NCBI GenBank assembly: GCA_022393335.1
Contig: JAJEKB010001370.1
Span: 1-64,000, forward strand
Length of the DNA: 64,000 nt
Origin: Macrotrachela quadricornifera
Lineage: Eukaryota; Rotifera; Eurotatoria; Philodinida; Philodinidae
Reading direction: 5' to 3'
The notes beneath the pieces are model-generated. The model was not told where the DNA came from, did no database searches, and was given only the letters and a program-made list of their open reading frames with translations. Below, piece after piece: positions 23,301 to 35,501 of the stretch. Positions within the stretch are counted from its first letter, which is position 1. The number at the start of each line of letters is the position of its first letter. The position numbers and the translations under genes were made by a program.

Positions 23301-25000
23301 GGAAAAACCAGGATGGATGACAGCAAAGTTTGTCTTAATTAACTCTATAGAATTTTCAGAAAAATATTTTTATTATTATTAGAAAGATTATTAATGAAGT
23401 TATAAGAATTGAATATCGACCATTACGAGATACTAATTTATCACAAAATCAATTATCACAAGTAGAAAAATTGTTTTTTTTCCTTAATAAAAATATTTCC
23501 ATTAGGCACCACGAATAACACTGACACCTACATCAACTGAACGAATAAAAACCGATACTCAAACAATTCCATCACCGAAAATATCAAATTCTATTCAGTC
23601 ACCAACAACCACTACAACAACAAAAATTTCTCAACAACAAAATTTGAAAACAAATGAAATCAAATCATCAATTCATCCAATAGCAACTAATAATTATGGA
23701 AAATCATTAGAAATGGCTACTCGTGTTGCAATTAATCCTGTTAAACAACAAACACCACGTCCAGTATCTACTGAACCAACAACTAATCAAGTAAATTTAT
23801 TTGTATGAAAAAATATAGTGGTTATTATTTATTCTTTTTAGTTGTCTGAACAATCATTAAGTAAAACTAATAAATCTGATATTGTTCGTCCAATTGCCAA
23901 ATCAGCTATAGTAACTCCATCAACTCAATCCGATTCATCAACTAAACGTAATTCAATATCAAATTCTTCTTCAGCTATTGATCTTACTATGGATTTATTT
24001 TCTCAATATAAAAAACATACAAATGAATCGTTAAATTCAACATCACGAATAAATACTCATTCTTCATCGAATAAAGATTTGTCAGTAATACAACGACCCA
24101 CTTCTTCATCAACATCATCAATAAATAATTCAAAACAACAACAACAACAACAACAACAGCAGCAGCAGCAACAACAACAATTTGCTACAAAAATTCCATC
24201 AGAAAAATCTCCAGCTGGATCGTTTCTTAAAGAAGCACTTCTTACTGGTTCATCATCACCAAAACTTTCTGCATCACCATTAGCTGTTGATAATATGTTA
24301 AATAAATCACATAATAGTCCAAAAACTAGTACAAATACATCAACTATGAAATCACCAATAACATTACAAAGTCCACCAAATCATACTCATCGTTCTTCGG
24401 GATCAAGTAAAAGTACTACAAATCGTCCTTCAACTGATTTTTCTCATCATCGAACTGATCAACAAGTTAAAATTTTTCTTTTTGTTTGAGAGAATTTATC
24501 TATTAAATTCTTTATTTAGATTCAACAACAAAAATCTTCTTCATCTTCAAATCGACCACAATCAAATACAACATCATCATCAACATCTTCTAGTGTTTCA
24601 CCAGCTTCTCGTCGTTCAACAACAGGATTTACTTCCACACATGAACAACAGGTAAATAGAAATTCTTTCGAAACAATTTGTAATTGTTCAATGAACCTCG
24701 AAAAATTCCACTATTTTGTTTAATCTATCCTTATAGTCAAATCGTACCCTTGCATCTCAAATTACTATTCCACCAACGTTACCACAATCAATTCAATGGG
24801 ATCCAGCAACATTACAATTAGCTGCTGCTGCTTTAGCTAATCCTCAATTACTTAATTCATCGGTATTTGATCCGTCTGTATTTGATCCATCTGTATTTAC
24901 TTCAGTTTTTGCTACTGCTGCAAATATTATTTCTTCTAATCCATCATCATCATCACGTCAACAACATTCACAAAATATGAATAATAATCGACGAACTTAA
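20337..25000 (+). CDS. UBN1: Ubinuclein (HIRA complex histone H3.3 chaperone subunit)
   Basis: Ubinuclein/Hpc2-family subunit of the HIRA complex, which deposits histone H3.3 independently of replication in the nucleus; predicted 930 aa. Exons: 20337-20480, 20541-20633, 20686-21027, 21084-21104, 22244-22308, 22366-22570, 22625-22710, 22766-23002, 23057-23143, 23199-23327, 23383-23461, 23506-23790, 23842-24465, 24520-24651, 24737-25000; all phases agree. The Hpc2-related (HRD) domain that binds H3.3 is at about residues 110-140 (YNDPDDDDSFIDDS ... DGFYVN). The conserved ubinuclein middle domain is at about residues 300-496 (LLKKLHRHTN ... WEKPGWMTAKKIINEVIRIE). The C-terminal third is Ser/Thr/Gln-rich with a glutamine run at 24138-24180. 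Whether it matches UBN1 or UBN2 cannot be told; invertebrates usually have one copy. Confidence 0.9.
21168..22162. mobile_element. Long-inverted-repeat element in a ubinuclein intron
   Basis: The 1.1-kb intron (21105-22243) contains a unit whose two ends mirror each other: AATTTTCGTATTAAAAA near 21228-21244 against TTTTTAATACGAAAATTT near 22080-22097, and TATTCAAAAGCAAACATATC near 21182 against GATATATTTGCTTTTAAATA near 22122. Similarity continues inward past a shared TTTCTTTTGA, giving arms of at least 100 bp. No transposase is recognisable. Exact ends and target duplication are uncertain. Confidence 0.6.
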
Positions 25001-25379
25001 TTTGATTAACAAAGAAAAATGATAGTTTTTTTTCTTTACCATTATGTTAATAATTCATTTCCTTAGACATTGTGTCGTCTGTATGTACAACTTATTTTCT
25101 TTTATTTACATATTCTCTTTTCGGTGATCAAAACAAATATTCAACCTTATTTTGTATTTCATGTGTTCTGTTTTTTTTTGTACAGAAAAAACGAAATTAT
25201 TTCGATCTCAAAATTGAAAATAAAGTTACCAATGAACAAAGATACATAAATTTATTTGACGAAAATTGAATAGAGAATTATATGATTAGTACTAAATATA
25301 AAAATTGAGTACATTACGTTAATTCTTTGACTTCAGAATTATGTTTATACAGTCAAACATGGAATGGGAACAATTGATA

Positions 25380-25680
25380 AGCAAATTGGCTCTATAAAAT
25401 TTTTTGATGCGGAACCTAAAACATATTATACCGAACGAAAGAGTTCGGTGAATTGAGCATTTTTTATGCCGGAACTCGAGCTTTTCAATAAAACCATGAA
25501 GATTCTGGACACGCTATCTTCTAAATTTTCGGCCATTGTTAGTATTATCATGCTCAGAACCCATCATGGTTTCCTTGAAAAGGCTAAGTTTTGGTATAAA
25601 GAATGCTCAACTCATCAAGCTCTTTCGTTTGGTATTTTATAGTTGGGATTTTCAATAGAAAAATTGTATAGGTCTGATTT
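25380..25680. mobile_element. Foldback MITE 1 of 3
   Basis: ACCGAACGAAAGAGTTCGGT near 25430 and the following 70 bases are mirrored by the 25560-25645 stretch (reverse complement reads ACCAAACGAAAGAGCTTGAT, then GAGTTGAGCATTCTTTATAC). The arms are about 90-120 bp with a loop of about 50 bp. There is no coding potential. Confidence 0.7.
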
Positions 25681-25704
25681 GTCTATCTACTGTCCAGTAG
25701 TGTC

Positions 25705-25842
25705 AAACTTGAAAGTTGAATTCAAGTATTCAACCCCTTCCCAGCGTTCTCCCCTCACCCTCAGTTGGCCCTGTGAGGTTCTGTATCCCTATCCCTCCTC
25801 TCCTCCTTTGAATACTTGAACTCAAATTTCAAGTATTACATA
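25705..25842. mobile_element. Foldback MITE 2 of 3, with C-rich centre
   Basis: CAAACTTGAAAGTTGAATTC and AAGTATTCAACCCC near 25707-25740 are mirrored by GAATACTTGAACTCAAATTT and CAAGTATTA near 25808-25836. The centre is unusually C-rich (CCTCTCCTCC, CCCCTCACCCTCAG) for this AT-rich DNA. Confidence 0.65.
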
Positions 25843-26057
25843 TACGATCGAAAGAGGAGTATCCACTCTATCTCAAGAGCATATAAAAAAAATTGTTTTT
25901 TTTCTCAATTTTTAGTAAGAAAGAGGAGACGGTACCATTAAGTAATAATGAATTAATACCTAACATTTTAATAAAAAGAATAATTCGTTATTTTATTTTT
26001 GGAAAAAATGAAAACGCAGTAAAGTGCAAGTAATTCGAAATTCAGGAAAATTCTTTT

Positions 26058-26283
26058 TTGCCTTTTTTCGCAAAATATGATAGAGCGAGAGCTGTTGATC
26101 ACGAAAATCTACTTTTTAGCCTTAGCAAATAGTTCATTTTGGTCACAAAATATAAAATCCTTTGATAGTGTCATTTATCGAAAAAAAAAACACGTCTTTT
26201 GCAAAAATCCGCAAAGGCTAAAAAGTAGATTTTCGTGATCAACAGCTCTCGTTCTGTTATATGGCTTTAAAAAAATGGTAAAA
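26058..26283. mobile_element. Foldback MITE 3 of 3
   Basis: GAGAGCTGTTGATCACGAAA and ATCTACTTTTTAGCCTT (26087-26123) are repeated almost perfectly in reverse complement at about 26215-26253, and outer similarity extends the arms to about 70 bp. The unit is about 225 bp and has no coding potential. Confidence 0.8.
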
Positions 26284-26803
26284 ATATTTTTTTATTCAAA
26301 ATTTATATTGTGGGCACTTTAACCAATACATGAATTAACATTATTTTGTTTCCATTGAATTATTACAAAATTATAAATATAAATTATTCCAGTCAATCAG
26401 TTGATAGATATCTGTCGATGGAAATATTTGAACAAATAATACGACATGTTATTTTACATAATTAGTTCCATCTATATGTATTTCTTTTAGTGTTAGAGTT
26501 GTCGTTTTAAAGATCTTTAAAACATAGAATCTCTTGAAAATAAAACCAGAACAGTTTTGATTGAAAGAACTATTTATTATAATGTGTGATGATATTTTGT
26601 AATTATAATGTATCTTTCCTCTATATGATAAAATCATTGAACAGATTAGAACATCGATACGAATATTTTGACATCGAAATCTCTGAAGACTGAAAATGTG
26701 ACACTCCATAGACATACATCGTTTTCTTCAAATATATTAGTCGATTATTTTTTTCTATGCTATCAAATATTTATTCATCGATAAAATTTTAGTTACAAAT
26801 ATA

Positions 26804-27787
26804 TTAAATGTGAAAATCATCATCAAAGAAATATAAGCCATGTCGACTTGATTGTTGTGATGATTCATATTGTTTTTTTTGTTCACTGTTTGAATTATCT
26901 TCTTTTTGAATATCAAATGAATCTACACTAGATATACTTGAAACAATACTTGATCGTTGATTTAAATTATTCTTATTTTTCCATGTATAATATCTTAAAT
27001 ATAAGCATAAACATAAACATAATATCCATACTAAAAAGACTATCAAACCAGCAAGAAAAAGAAATAGATTTATTGTTAATTTATGAGTTACAGTAGATGA
27101 TATAATAGTAGTTGTTTTTGTTGAAAGACTTTTGTTATTATTATATGATTGAATAGTCACACAATTACTTGAATAAATTAGTGATTGATTGTATTGTATA
27201 AGAGTATATACATTTTTTGTATTATTATCACAATTTATTTGTATTCGAATAGCATATAAAAGGATTTTTGAACGATCTGTTTGTAAATCTAATAGAATTT
27301 GTTTTCTATGATGAGATAAAGTAAAAAATAAATATGAATAATCTTTTCCATTCGGTTTAATTATTGATTGTATATATCCTAAATTTAATTCTTTAAAATT
27401 ATCATGTTCGATAAAAATATATAATGCTTTACGAGTTAATAAATCAGTTGATATTTTAAATAAATCTTTAAGATGATAAACATAAGTATGAAAAAAATTT
27501 TCAAATAATGTATTATTATAAAAATTCAATTCAATACATTCAAAATTTGTTTTACATTCATTACCCAATGTTTGATTTATTAATATTATATATTGAAATC
27601 GAATATAACATTGTAAACATTCTTTATAAGAAATTTGATTCAATTCTTGAGGTTTATATATTACACAATAATTTTTTCTATCTATATTTTCATTTATAAA
27701 AGAAAGACAATGACTATTTATTATCGGAAAAAATGATATTCCAATGAAAAACAATTGTTTAAAAAAAATATTTATTAATAATATCAT
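26804..27787 (-). CDS. Unknown type I membrane protein
   Basis: Single-exon gene of 327 aa; I do not recognise the family. It starts MILLINIFFKQLFFIGISFF, a signal peptide, followed by about 230 extracellular residues with several cysteines (YCVIYK, ECLQCY, ECKTNFECIE), potential N-glycosylation sites and a Ser/Thr-rich juxtamembrane part. One strong membrane helix follows (INLFLFLAGLIVFLVWILCL), then a basic stop-transfer and a Ser/Gln-rich cytoplasmic tail ending FFDDDFHI. A TTGTTAG acceptor lies 5 nt upstream of the ATG. The layout (signal, ectodomain, single helix, short tail) resembles the lectin-like gene at 16879, but there is no clear sequence similarity. The strong continuous frame and rotifer-like codon use support a real gene. 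Confidence 0.7.
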   Translation of the reverse strand: MILLINIFFKQLFFIGISFFPIINSHCLSFINENIDRKNYCVIYKPQELNQISYKECLQCYIRFQYIILINQTLGNECKTNFECIELNFYNNTLFENFFHTYVYHLKDLFKISTDLLTRKALYIFIEHDNFKELNLGYIQSIIKPNGKDYSYLFFTLSHHRKQILLDLQTDRSKILLYAIRIQINCDNNTKNVYTLIQYNQSLIYSSNCVTIQSYNNNKSLSTKTTTIISSTVTHKLTINLFLFLAGLIVFLVWILCLCLCLYLRYYTWKNKNNLNQRSSIVSSISSVDSFDIQKEDNSNSEQKKQYESSQQSSRHGLYFFDDDFHI

Positions 27788-29503
27788 AAAAACTAACAAT
27801 AATTTTTATTTCAGATATTATAAACAAAAATAAGAAAATATTCATTATAAATAGAAGCGCTAACAAACTTGATAAATAATCATATTATTCTAATAGTTCT
27901 ACAATAACCCATTGAGTTCATATAATATAAAAAATGAAATTTGAAAAGACACCGAATAGAATTAATTGATTCAATACAAGAACCTATTTGTATGCATCTT
28001 ATAATCGCAAGATCATCAATGTTTCAATAGAGGTACTAAAATCATAATTTTTTTTTTGATTGAAATTACAAAATCGATATAAACTTTTGCATTATATTGA
28101 AATTATTTGATAGATTTAAATATCTCGAAAGGGAGACATTTGAATCATTTTAAAAAAGGTTATAACATAAAACGTTCAGTTATTGGAGAAAGGGCAAGAC
28201 TATCAGTCAAGTGTATAAAAATTAATCGATACATTTGTATACTTACCTATATTATTATTTTGTAAAATAACAGCTGTGTTTTAAGTTCAAAAGAAGATAA
28301 AGCAATAAGCAACTAGATTTTTTTTCATCATCATTTATAAAAGATTGGTTTTTTTTTTAAGAAAAGACAATCTTCTAGAAAGAATTTTATTATGTGTAGA
28401 TAAGTAAAGAAATCAAGACGATATCAATAGCATATAATGGGCTTATAGTGTGATGGTGGACAAAAAAAAATGAAAAGATATTGAGAATGAGAATAAGCAG
28501 TATTATTTTATCTAAAATAATATATTATTCTGATCTGTGATCTAGCAGAAGAATAAGATAAAGAATGGCACACATTATTTGTTCTAAAGTAGTGTGTGTA
28601 TAAAGATATTTAAATAACAAAGAAAAGAATACGACACGAACGAATTTTTTTGGCAGTAGAATAAAAACGTAAAAATAATAATAATATAATTATTAATATT
28701 TTTTTTTTTTGTTCATGTCTATAGTTTATTAGAAAAATATCTATAAAGAGAAGAATCATCAAAAGAAGGAAGAAGAAATTGATAAGGATGGCTTAGAAGA
28801 AAAGAATAAAAATGGGTGGGATAAAACTGATAAGTTCACACGTAAATAAAAGAGAATATATACGTGTGTAAATGTGTATGTGCCAGAGAAAAAGAGGAAA
28901 TATGTGATAATATTTCATAGAAATTTTTTTTTTACCTTTATAAGACAATTAGTTTAACGGGCCAGCATTAACTGAAACAGAGACATAAGTTTTATTTGCA
29001 TGAGAAAGAGAAAATGGCATTCAAAAAAACAAAGGAAAAAGAAAAAGAAAGGAGACAGTCATTCACACTTGCAAATTTAAAGACAAAAAAAACCATAGAA
29101 ATTGCGCAAGAAAACAAAAGAAAACAAAATCAAAGCGAGCATTACAAATAATGAGAAAAAAGAAACAAAGATACTGTATAGTTTTAGCAGATCATTATTT
29201 TCCAGCCTAATTAAATCAAATTGAAAAGAAAAACAGAAAAAAAAACAAGACTCAAGATTAAATGATAAACCAAGGCAGTAGCAGTTTTTGATTGTCATTT
29301 GCTCTGCCGTTATCGAGAAAAAAAAAGGTTCACAGGGAAAACCAAACAAAGCAAGAGAAAGCGGACGGACTGTCTTAAAGAAAAAACAAGGAGCTCAATG
29401 AGAGATAATAGTGTTCAAAAGAGCACCATATTATATGTATGTAAAACACAAGAAAATCTAAGAAGAATGGAATGATGTATATGTATATATATACATTTTT
29501 ATA
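27788..29503. other. Non-coding; pyrimidine-rich downstream of PTB in the transcribed sense
   Basis: No RRM3/RRM4 exon of the PTB gene and no other gene is seen on either strand. From about 28440 to 29460 the plus strand is A/G-rich, so a PTB transcript running through it would be U/C-rich. Open stretches on the minus strand here are translations of this tract (Phe/Ser/Leu-rich) and are not called. Confidence 0.5.
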
Positions 29504-32500
29504 TCACAAGCGCAGAAAGTCAGCAGAGTACATGGTGGGTGTACTGTTGTTGTTGTAAAAATAAAGAGCAGAAGGTGAAGATAGAGTTGCAGTTTTCCCA
29601 GTAGCAACACCAGTCCCACCACTATTTCCACATACCTCATCCGATGATGCTGCTGAAGCTGGAAGAAATATATATGGACTTGACGTTGGTGCATGTTGAT
29701 GATGATGATGATGATGATGTTGTTGTAATGTTGATAATGATAATGGTGATTGTGTTGTACCAGTTGTTAATAATGTTGCAGTAGGATTTGTTCCGTTTGA
29801 TATTGGACAAGCTAATGCTGTTGTATATTGTTGAGCTAATTGACTTGCATTTAACATGGCTGCTGTTGATGCTAAATTTATTTAATTATAAAATGCTAAA
29901 AAAACGTTGTCTAAGAAATACGCATACGACTGAACATGAAATACGTATTGAGATAAACGAGATTATTTATTAATAACTTTCGAGATACTTAAGAGGTTAA
30001 CCTGTGTAGTCACAATAGACTTCAAAATTTAAAAAAACATATTGAACATCTTAATACTCTCCAGATGATCACAACAAAATTCATCGAATACAAACACCTA
30101 CTTTCTTAATAAACATTCTTAATTCTCAAACAATCTTCGTTAATATTTAGAAATACAAAAATCTGATATCATTCATTCTATTATCTCAATTAATTTTGTA
30201 ATGAAAAACGAAAGGCATACTTGGAAAATGAATAGCACCATTATTCATTGCTGAAAGTGTTGTCAATGGAGCTCCAGTAAGCGTCATTATTGGTGAACCA
30301 TAAACATTTGGAATACCTTGAAAAAAAAATTTATCCTAGTTATATAAAACTAAAACGATTACTATACCTGCTAAATATCTTGCACCAATTGAAATAGGTT
30401 CATTAGAATTTTCACTTGATGGTAATGTTGGATTTGTATAATCTCGACTTTTATCATTATTATATTTGACATTTAATGAATGTAATTTAGAAAAATCAAT
30501 TTGTAATGTACAACAACCATTATATATATTTTGACCATTTAAACTCTACAATAATTATATATATAGATATAATTAATATTTTCTCTAAAAACAAAATATT
30601 GATTTTTACTAATTTTGCTGATTGTGCAGTTGTTGCATCTTTCATTTGTAATAATCCTTGAAACTTATCTTAAAAAAGAAATTAATTGATAATACAGATA
30701 AAAATCTTCTGATTTTTTCTTACCATTTTTTGTAAAAGTAATGATTTTTAAAACAACACCAAATTTACTAAAAATCTAGAAAAACAAAAATCTAATTTTT
30801 CGTTTTTAAAAATAATTCATTTTACTTGATAAAATGTATCAACATTAACAGGATAAATCATATGACTAACTACAACACGTAATACACAATTTTGTCCACC
30901 TGTTCGACCAATTTCTTGTAAAATTGTCGCTGATTGAAGTGCTGCTTGTGCTTGTTGATTATTTGCATTATTTGGATCAGTTTTTAATTCTTGATGATTT
31001 GAAAATTGTACAAATATTTGTCGACCATTTAATAATATCGGTATTGAGGAGAAATAATCAGTCATTGCTTGTGCATGTTCAATACTGTCAAATTCAAGAA
31101 AAGCCTGAAAATACAAAATTATTTTCGTTTTTTTAAGTACAAAAAAAAAAGAATAAATTTATAATATTAACTTGATTCTTTTTTCGTAAATTAAGTACAT
31201 TTGTAATTTTACCAAATGAAAGACCAAATTGAACAATATCTAATTCACTTGCATCAATATTTCTTAAATGAACTAATAGAAAGAAAAATTTTTGTAACTT
31301 TGCCAAAGTGTATACAAATATATATTTCACTTACCAACACGTGATGGTGGACTTTTTTCAAGTCGAGCCTAAAAAATAAAATATAATATTCTTTAATATT
31401 CCTGATGGACTTGATATATATTATTTGAGGTCGAACTTTTTGATATTCAAAGGAGAAAGTTGATGCAAAAAGCGAAATAATAAATAATATTTGTGAAAAA
31501 AAAAGTTTTTAGTTTAATTGTCAATATTTAGGTTGCAATGCTGATCCGACTGCCTAGTTTACTCTTATATTGACAAATCAGTTATGTTCAGTGAAGAATA
31601 ATTATGAAATTAATTTTTTCTCCGCATGTTAAAAATTCGAACTGAAAGTAGGTGTATGCTAGAATCAAAATAGTTTATCAACATTCAATCTAACATACTT
31701 TTTTGGCTTCATTACTATCACCATTTTGATGTCCATTATTAAGATTATTTGAACTATTGTTATTATTATTAGTAGTAGTGGTAGTAATGGTAGTAGTATT
31801 AGTATTGTTCTTATTCATTTCTTCTTCGTTAGGAGTAACAGCAAGGATCTTTGTTGGAGGCGATGTTGGAAGATCATTCGAAAGTAAACGCTAAGAGAGA
31901 AGATAAAATGTAGAAAAAGTTTTGTTTTGTTCACATCAAATCGGTTAGGTTTATATGTACCTTCATGGATCGCTAAAATATAAAAAAAAAGAAAAAAAGA
32001 AAAACTAACATATAAGAAAAAAAAAAGAAATCATAATACATATTTATCGACTTCTCAATTATTTCTTGAATATATATACTCAAAAATCATCAAAAATTCG
32101 ATTACAATTCTTTATTCTTCTTCGTCTTTCTTTTATTAGGTTTTCTTTTCTCGTCTATAGTGATGATGATTATTATTATTGTAAGAATGACGACCTGTTC
32201 ATCGATTCCTCGTATAAATGTTAACTTGCGGTCATTATTTGATAGAAACGAAAAAAAAAATGAGAAATAAAATTTGATTGCTCTTGGATTAAGGGACAAT
32301 GTCCATTCGTTTGTTATAAGATTATTCTCTTTCTTTCATTGCTTATACGTATTTCGGCTTCCGTTCTAGTTAAATAGAACAAATATGCGACAGAGTAAGG
32401 AAAGGAGAGAAAGAGAGAATTGGGTCGCTGCTAGGCACGAAAACTGTCAAATGCGTCTTTTCTCCTTCTCAACTACGATCAACAGCAAATAAAATACAAA

Positions 32501-32729
32501 TACAAATGCGAACAATGATTCTCATATAATGACTTGCCAATGAAATGAGATGTTCATGAGGTCGTTGTATAGTATAGGCTAAATATTTTGCTGTTGGAGT
32601 AGAATTTGATGACGTTGATGATAAATCAAAAGGTTGATAATAAATTGTATTTTGTCCATTATGAGGATAAATAGTAGTTCCATCAAGAGCATGTTTAGCT
32701 ACTCGAATAAGTGTCGCTGATTGCGACAT
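29504..32729 (-). CDS. PTBP1: Polypyrimidine tract-binding protein (PTB/hnRNP I), RRM1-RRM2 part
   Basis: RNA-binding splicing regulator of the PTB family in the nucleus. Exons in coding order: 31890-31699, 31368-31335, 31272-31172, 31104-30826, 30775-30724, 30668-30610, 30545-30368, 30316-30221, 29871-29504; all phases agree. A 12-nt exon (31972-31961) and an N-terminal exon from ATG 32729 are tentative. RRM1 runs from [20 protein letters not shown] to [15 protein letters not shown]2 from [20 protein letters not shown] through [20 protein letters not shown] to LQIDFSKL, followed by the family motif [13 protein letters not shown]. After the linker (His run, Thr/Ser/Ala-rich) the frame reaches a stop at 29504. 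PTB normally has four RRMs; RRM3 and RRM4 are not found in this window. A strong donor (GAG then GTATGT, exon end 29636) could lead to exons elsewhere. Whether it is PTBP1, 2 or 3 cannot be assigned. Confidence 0.85.
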
Positions 32730-35501
32730 GATGAAGTATAAGTTGATTTGTCCAAAAAGAAAAAAAAACTAAGAAATTTGTTCTTCTTGTCGTTGTCACC
32801 AATTTTTTATGTCTCGCACATTCTCTCGTTTTCTTTATTCACGTATATTTATATACTTCTGATATTATTGGTGGCAACAGCAATAAGAAAGAGACGAAAG
32901 AGCACATACACCTGTCATTCTATTTCTCTCTCTCTCTCCCTCATACTCATTTTACTCATTTTCAGATTTGTAAATATAAATCTCTCATTTTCTCTATCGC
33001 AATTCTGTCTTATTTTATGATTGTGTAAAAAAAAATGTTCTTTACTATTTTTCTTCATTTTCTCTCTCTCTCTCTCACTCTTATCGAGATTAAGAACAGG
33101 ACAGAACAAACTTGTGATCATAAAACAGCATGCCGGCAGCAGTAAACAGCAATAAAAACAATCAGACACAAAATTTTTGAGTGTATATATAAAGCTTATT
33201 ATCGTTTTGTCTATATATCGAATTTTTAATAATCAATCAACTATCGACAACAATAATACACCTTCATCTATTGTATCCATAAATGAGAACGGGTTGAGCC
33301 ATAGTGTAAAAATAATTTCTCCTACATGAATATGATACTTTACGATCGGAATGATAGATGTGATCTGCTTAGCCGTCTATGTACATGTTAAAATAAAAGG
33401 TCGTATACACTTTCGATCATATATATTGACCATGATTACACGTTTACAATTGATTTAATACGCTCTTAAAGTAAATGTTCAATATATGCTCGGAAATCGA
33501 GTCTCATTTATTCGTTTATTCACATGTTCTAAGATTTTTTTTTGTTGACACAAAGACAAACGTAAAACAGGAAAGAAAAAGGAGTAGCCCCTATGCCCTA
33601 TCATAATCACAACATTCATTTAGCACTCACCGTTAAATATAAGTGTTATTTTTTTCTCGTTGTTAACTGCTATCACTATATTTCACCACTTTTTTTTTTG
33701 TTATATAGAATTAAGATAAAGAACGATGAATAGACAGAAAAATAAGTATGTGAAAAAAGTGAGTGAGAGTGAGAGAAAATAATAAAGAAGAAAAAATATT
33801 TAAAAAAAGAAAGAAAACTTGTCTTTTCTTCTATATTAACGCTTTGCTTCATTGAAATAGTAAAGAAAAACATGAAAATTCCATGAACTACGTGTGATGA
33901 CAAGAAGAGTTTGCATATGTCTATGCTCGACGATAAGAGGAAAGAGTCAAAGAACAGAGATGATGATGATTGTGATGATGTAAAGAAGAAAAAATAAGAC
34001 GAAAAAAGAAAAAAAAAGGAAATAATTATTATCTAAAACTATGAGTACAGGCTTGTCTACTATTCAGTTTCCGTGATTTAAGTTAATCATTATTGTTATT
34101 TTCAAATACTGATTCTTTTCTTTTTTTATTAAAAAAAAATATCTATTTTATATCATATCAAATATCTATATGGATACATTCAGAATAAATCACATAAATC
34201 TTACTAATATTAATATGAAACAATCCTAATCAATACAATATGTTCGAACTAAAGAATATTAGATTTAAGACAATTGAATAAAGATATTCTTGATTATTCT
34301 TCTTACAAATATATATATATACATGCATATCAATAGTTAATTTGCATAATCAACCTAACCGTCAAGTATCTCATATAAGAATACATATACTTATATACAG
34401 GTAGGTTTTGAAAGGTATATTATTTTGAATAGGAATTTTGTTCTTTACTTACAATCAATTTCAATAAAAGAAAAATGTAGATCCGCTTGCTTGCTCTTTC
34501 TTCTCTCTGCCACTATTGACCTATGTTATCATTTAATCGTAGTGACATATACGACGATGCGGAAAAACGAGAATATAAAAGAGAAAGAATAAAGTTGGAA
34601 CCAAGTCGATTTTATTTTCTTCAGCAAAAAAAATGCGACGGACAGTAAAGAGAAAAAAGTAAAATAAAAAAAAAAAGATGAAGAAGAAGACGATTTTTTT
34701 TTTACTTTCTATTACTATACCGTCGACATGTATTGCAGCTTTTCTCATTCTGTTGCTGTTTCTCTTTCTGCTGCTACTCGTGGATCCGATTTCAAGAGAA
34801 AAAGGCATACTATACTCAATTTGAAGTACAAGACGTACCTTTATATAAAATAAATTACCATTATCGTCTATGCCAGTTGAATGCATCATTTTTTTTGTGT
34901 TAAAGAAAGATACTACCACACAGATAATTATATTGTAAAAGCTATAAAATATATATATATATATTCTTTCTTTTCGAAAATACTTTCATTTGAAGAAGAA
35001 AGAATAAGAGGACTAAAAGATCGAGAGTGAGCAAGAGAGAGAGAGAGGGGGGAGAAAAGAGACATATTTGGCCTACACAAACATAGTGCAATGCGAGACG
35101 AAGAAATGAATAAGATATATATCGAATGTGTGAGACAATAAACCGGAGAAAATTTTGTGTACAAATGGTAGTAGTAAAGATGGCGAGGACAAAAGTTGAG
35201 TAAATAGACGATGCTTGATGCGTACATGAACAACTACTCAACTTTCATTTAATATGAAAATACGTTGTGTTGACATCGGCATCGATATATTTTGTTTATA
35301 TATATATATATATATACACTTTGAATGAGTATTACTTCACATACGAAACATAATTTTTTTTTCAAAGTAAATGCAAATAGTTCGTGTGAATTACGAGATC
35401 ATTTGATTTCATTTATCTTTTCAAGATTTAAGCGTGAGAATATAAACTTATGGTGCTATGTTATAGATTTTATTCTTTTTTATTTAAAAAAAAAATATAT
35501 A
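32730..35501. other. Non-coding region between PTB and CFAP95, with microsatellites
   Basis: No supported gene. It holds (CT)n tracts at about 32923-32938 and 33060-33076, a (GA)n/G run at about 35030-35054, (TA)n runs at about 34946-34963 and 35297-35316, and long A/G tracts. It probably includes the PTB promoter. Several open stretches are low-complexity translations and are not called. Confidence 0.5.

Noticed and set aside
29077..29349. 90-residue minus-strand Phe/Leu-rich frame resembling membrane segments
   Set aside because: Produced by the A/G-rich plus strand; no splice support as a PTB exon and no RRM motif.
34533..35241. Minus-strand frames between PTB and CFAP95
   Set aside because: Encoded by A/G-rich tracts and microsatellites; hydrophobic runs are composition artefacts.
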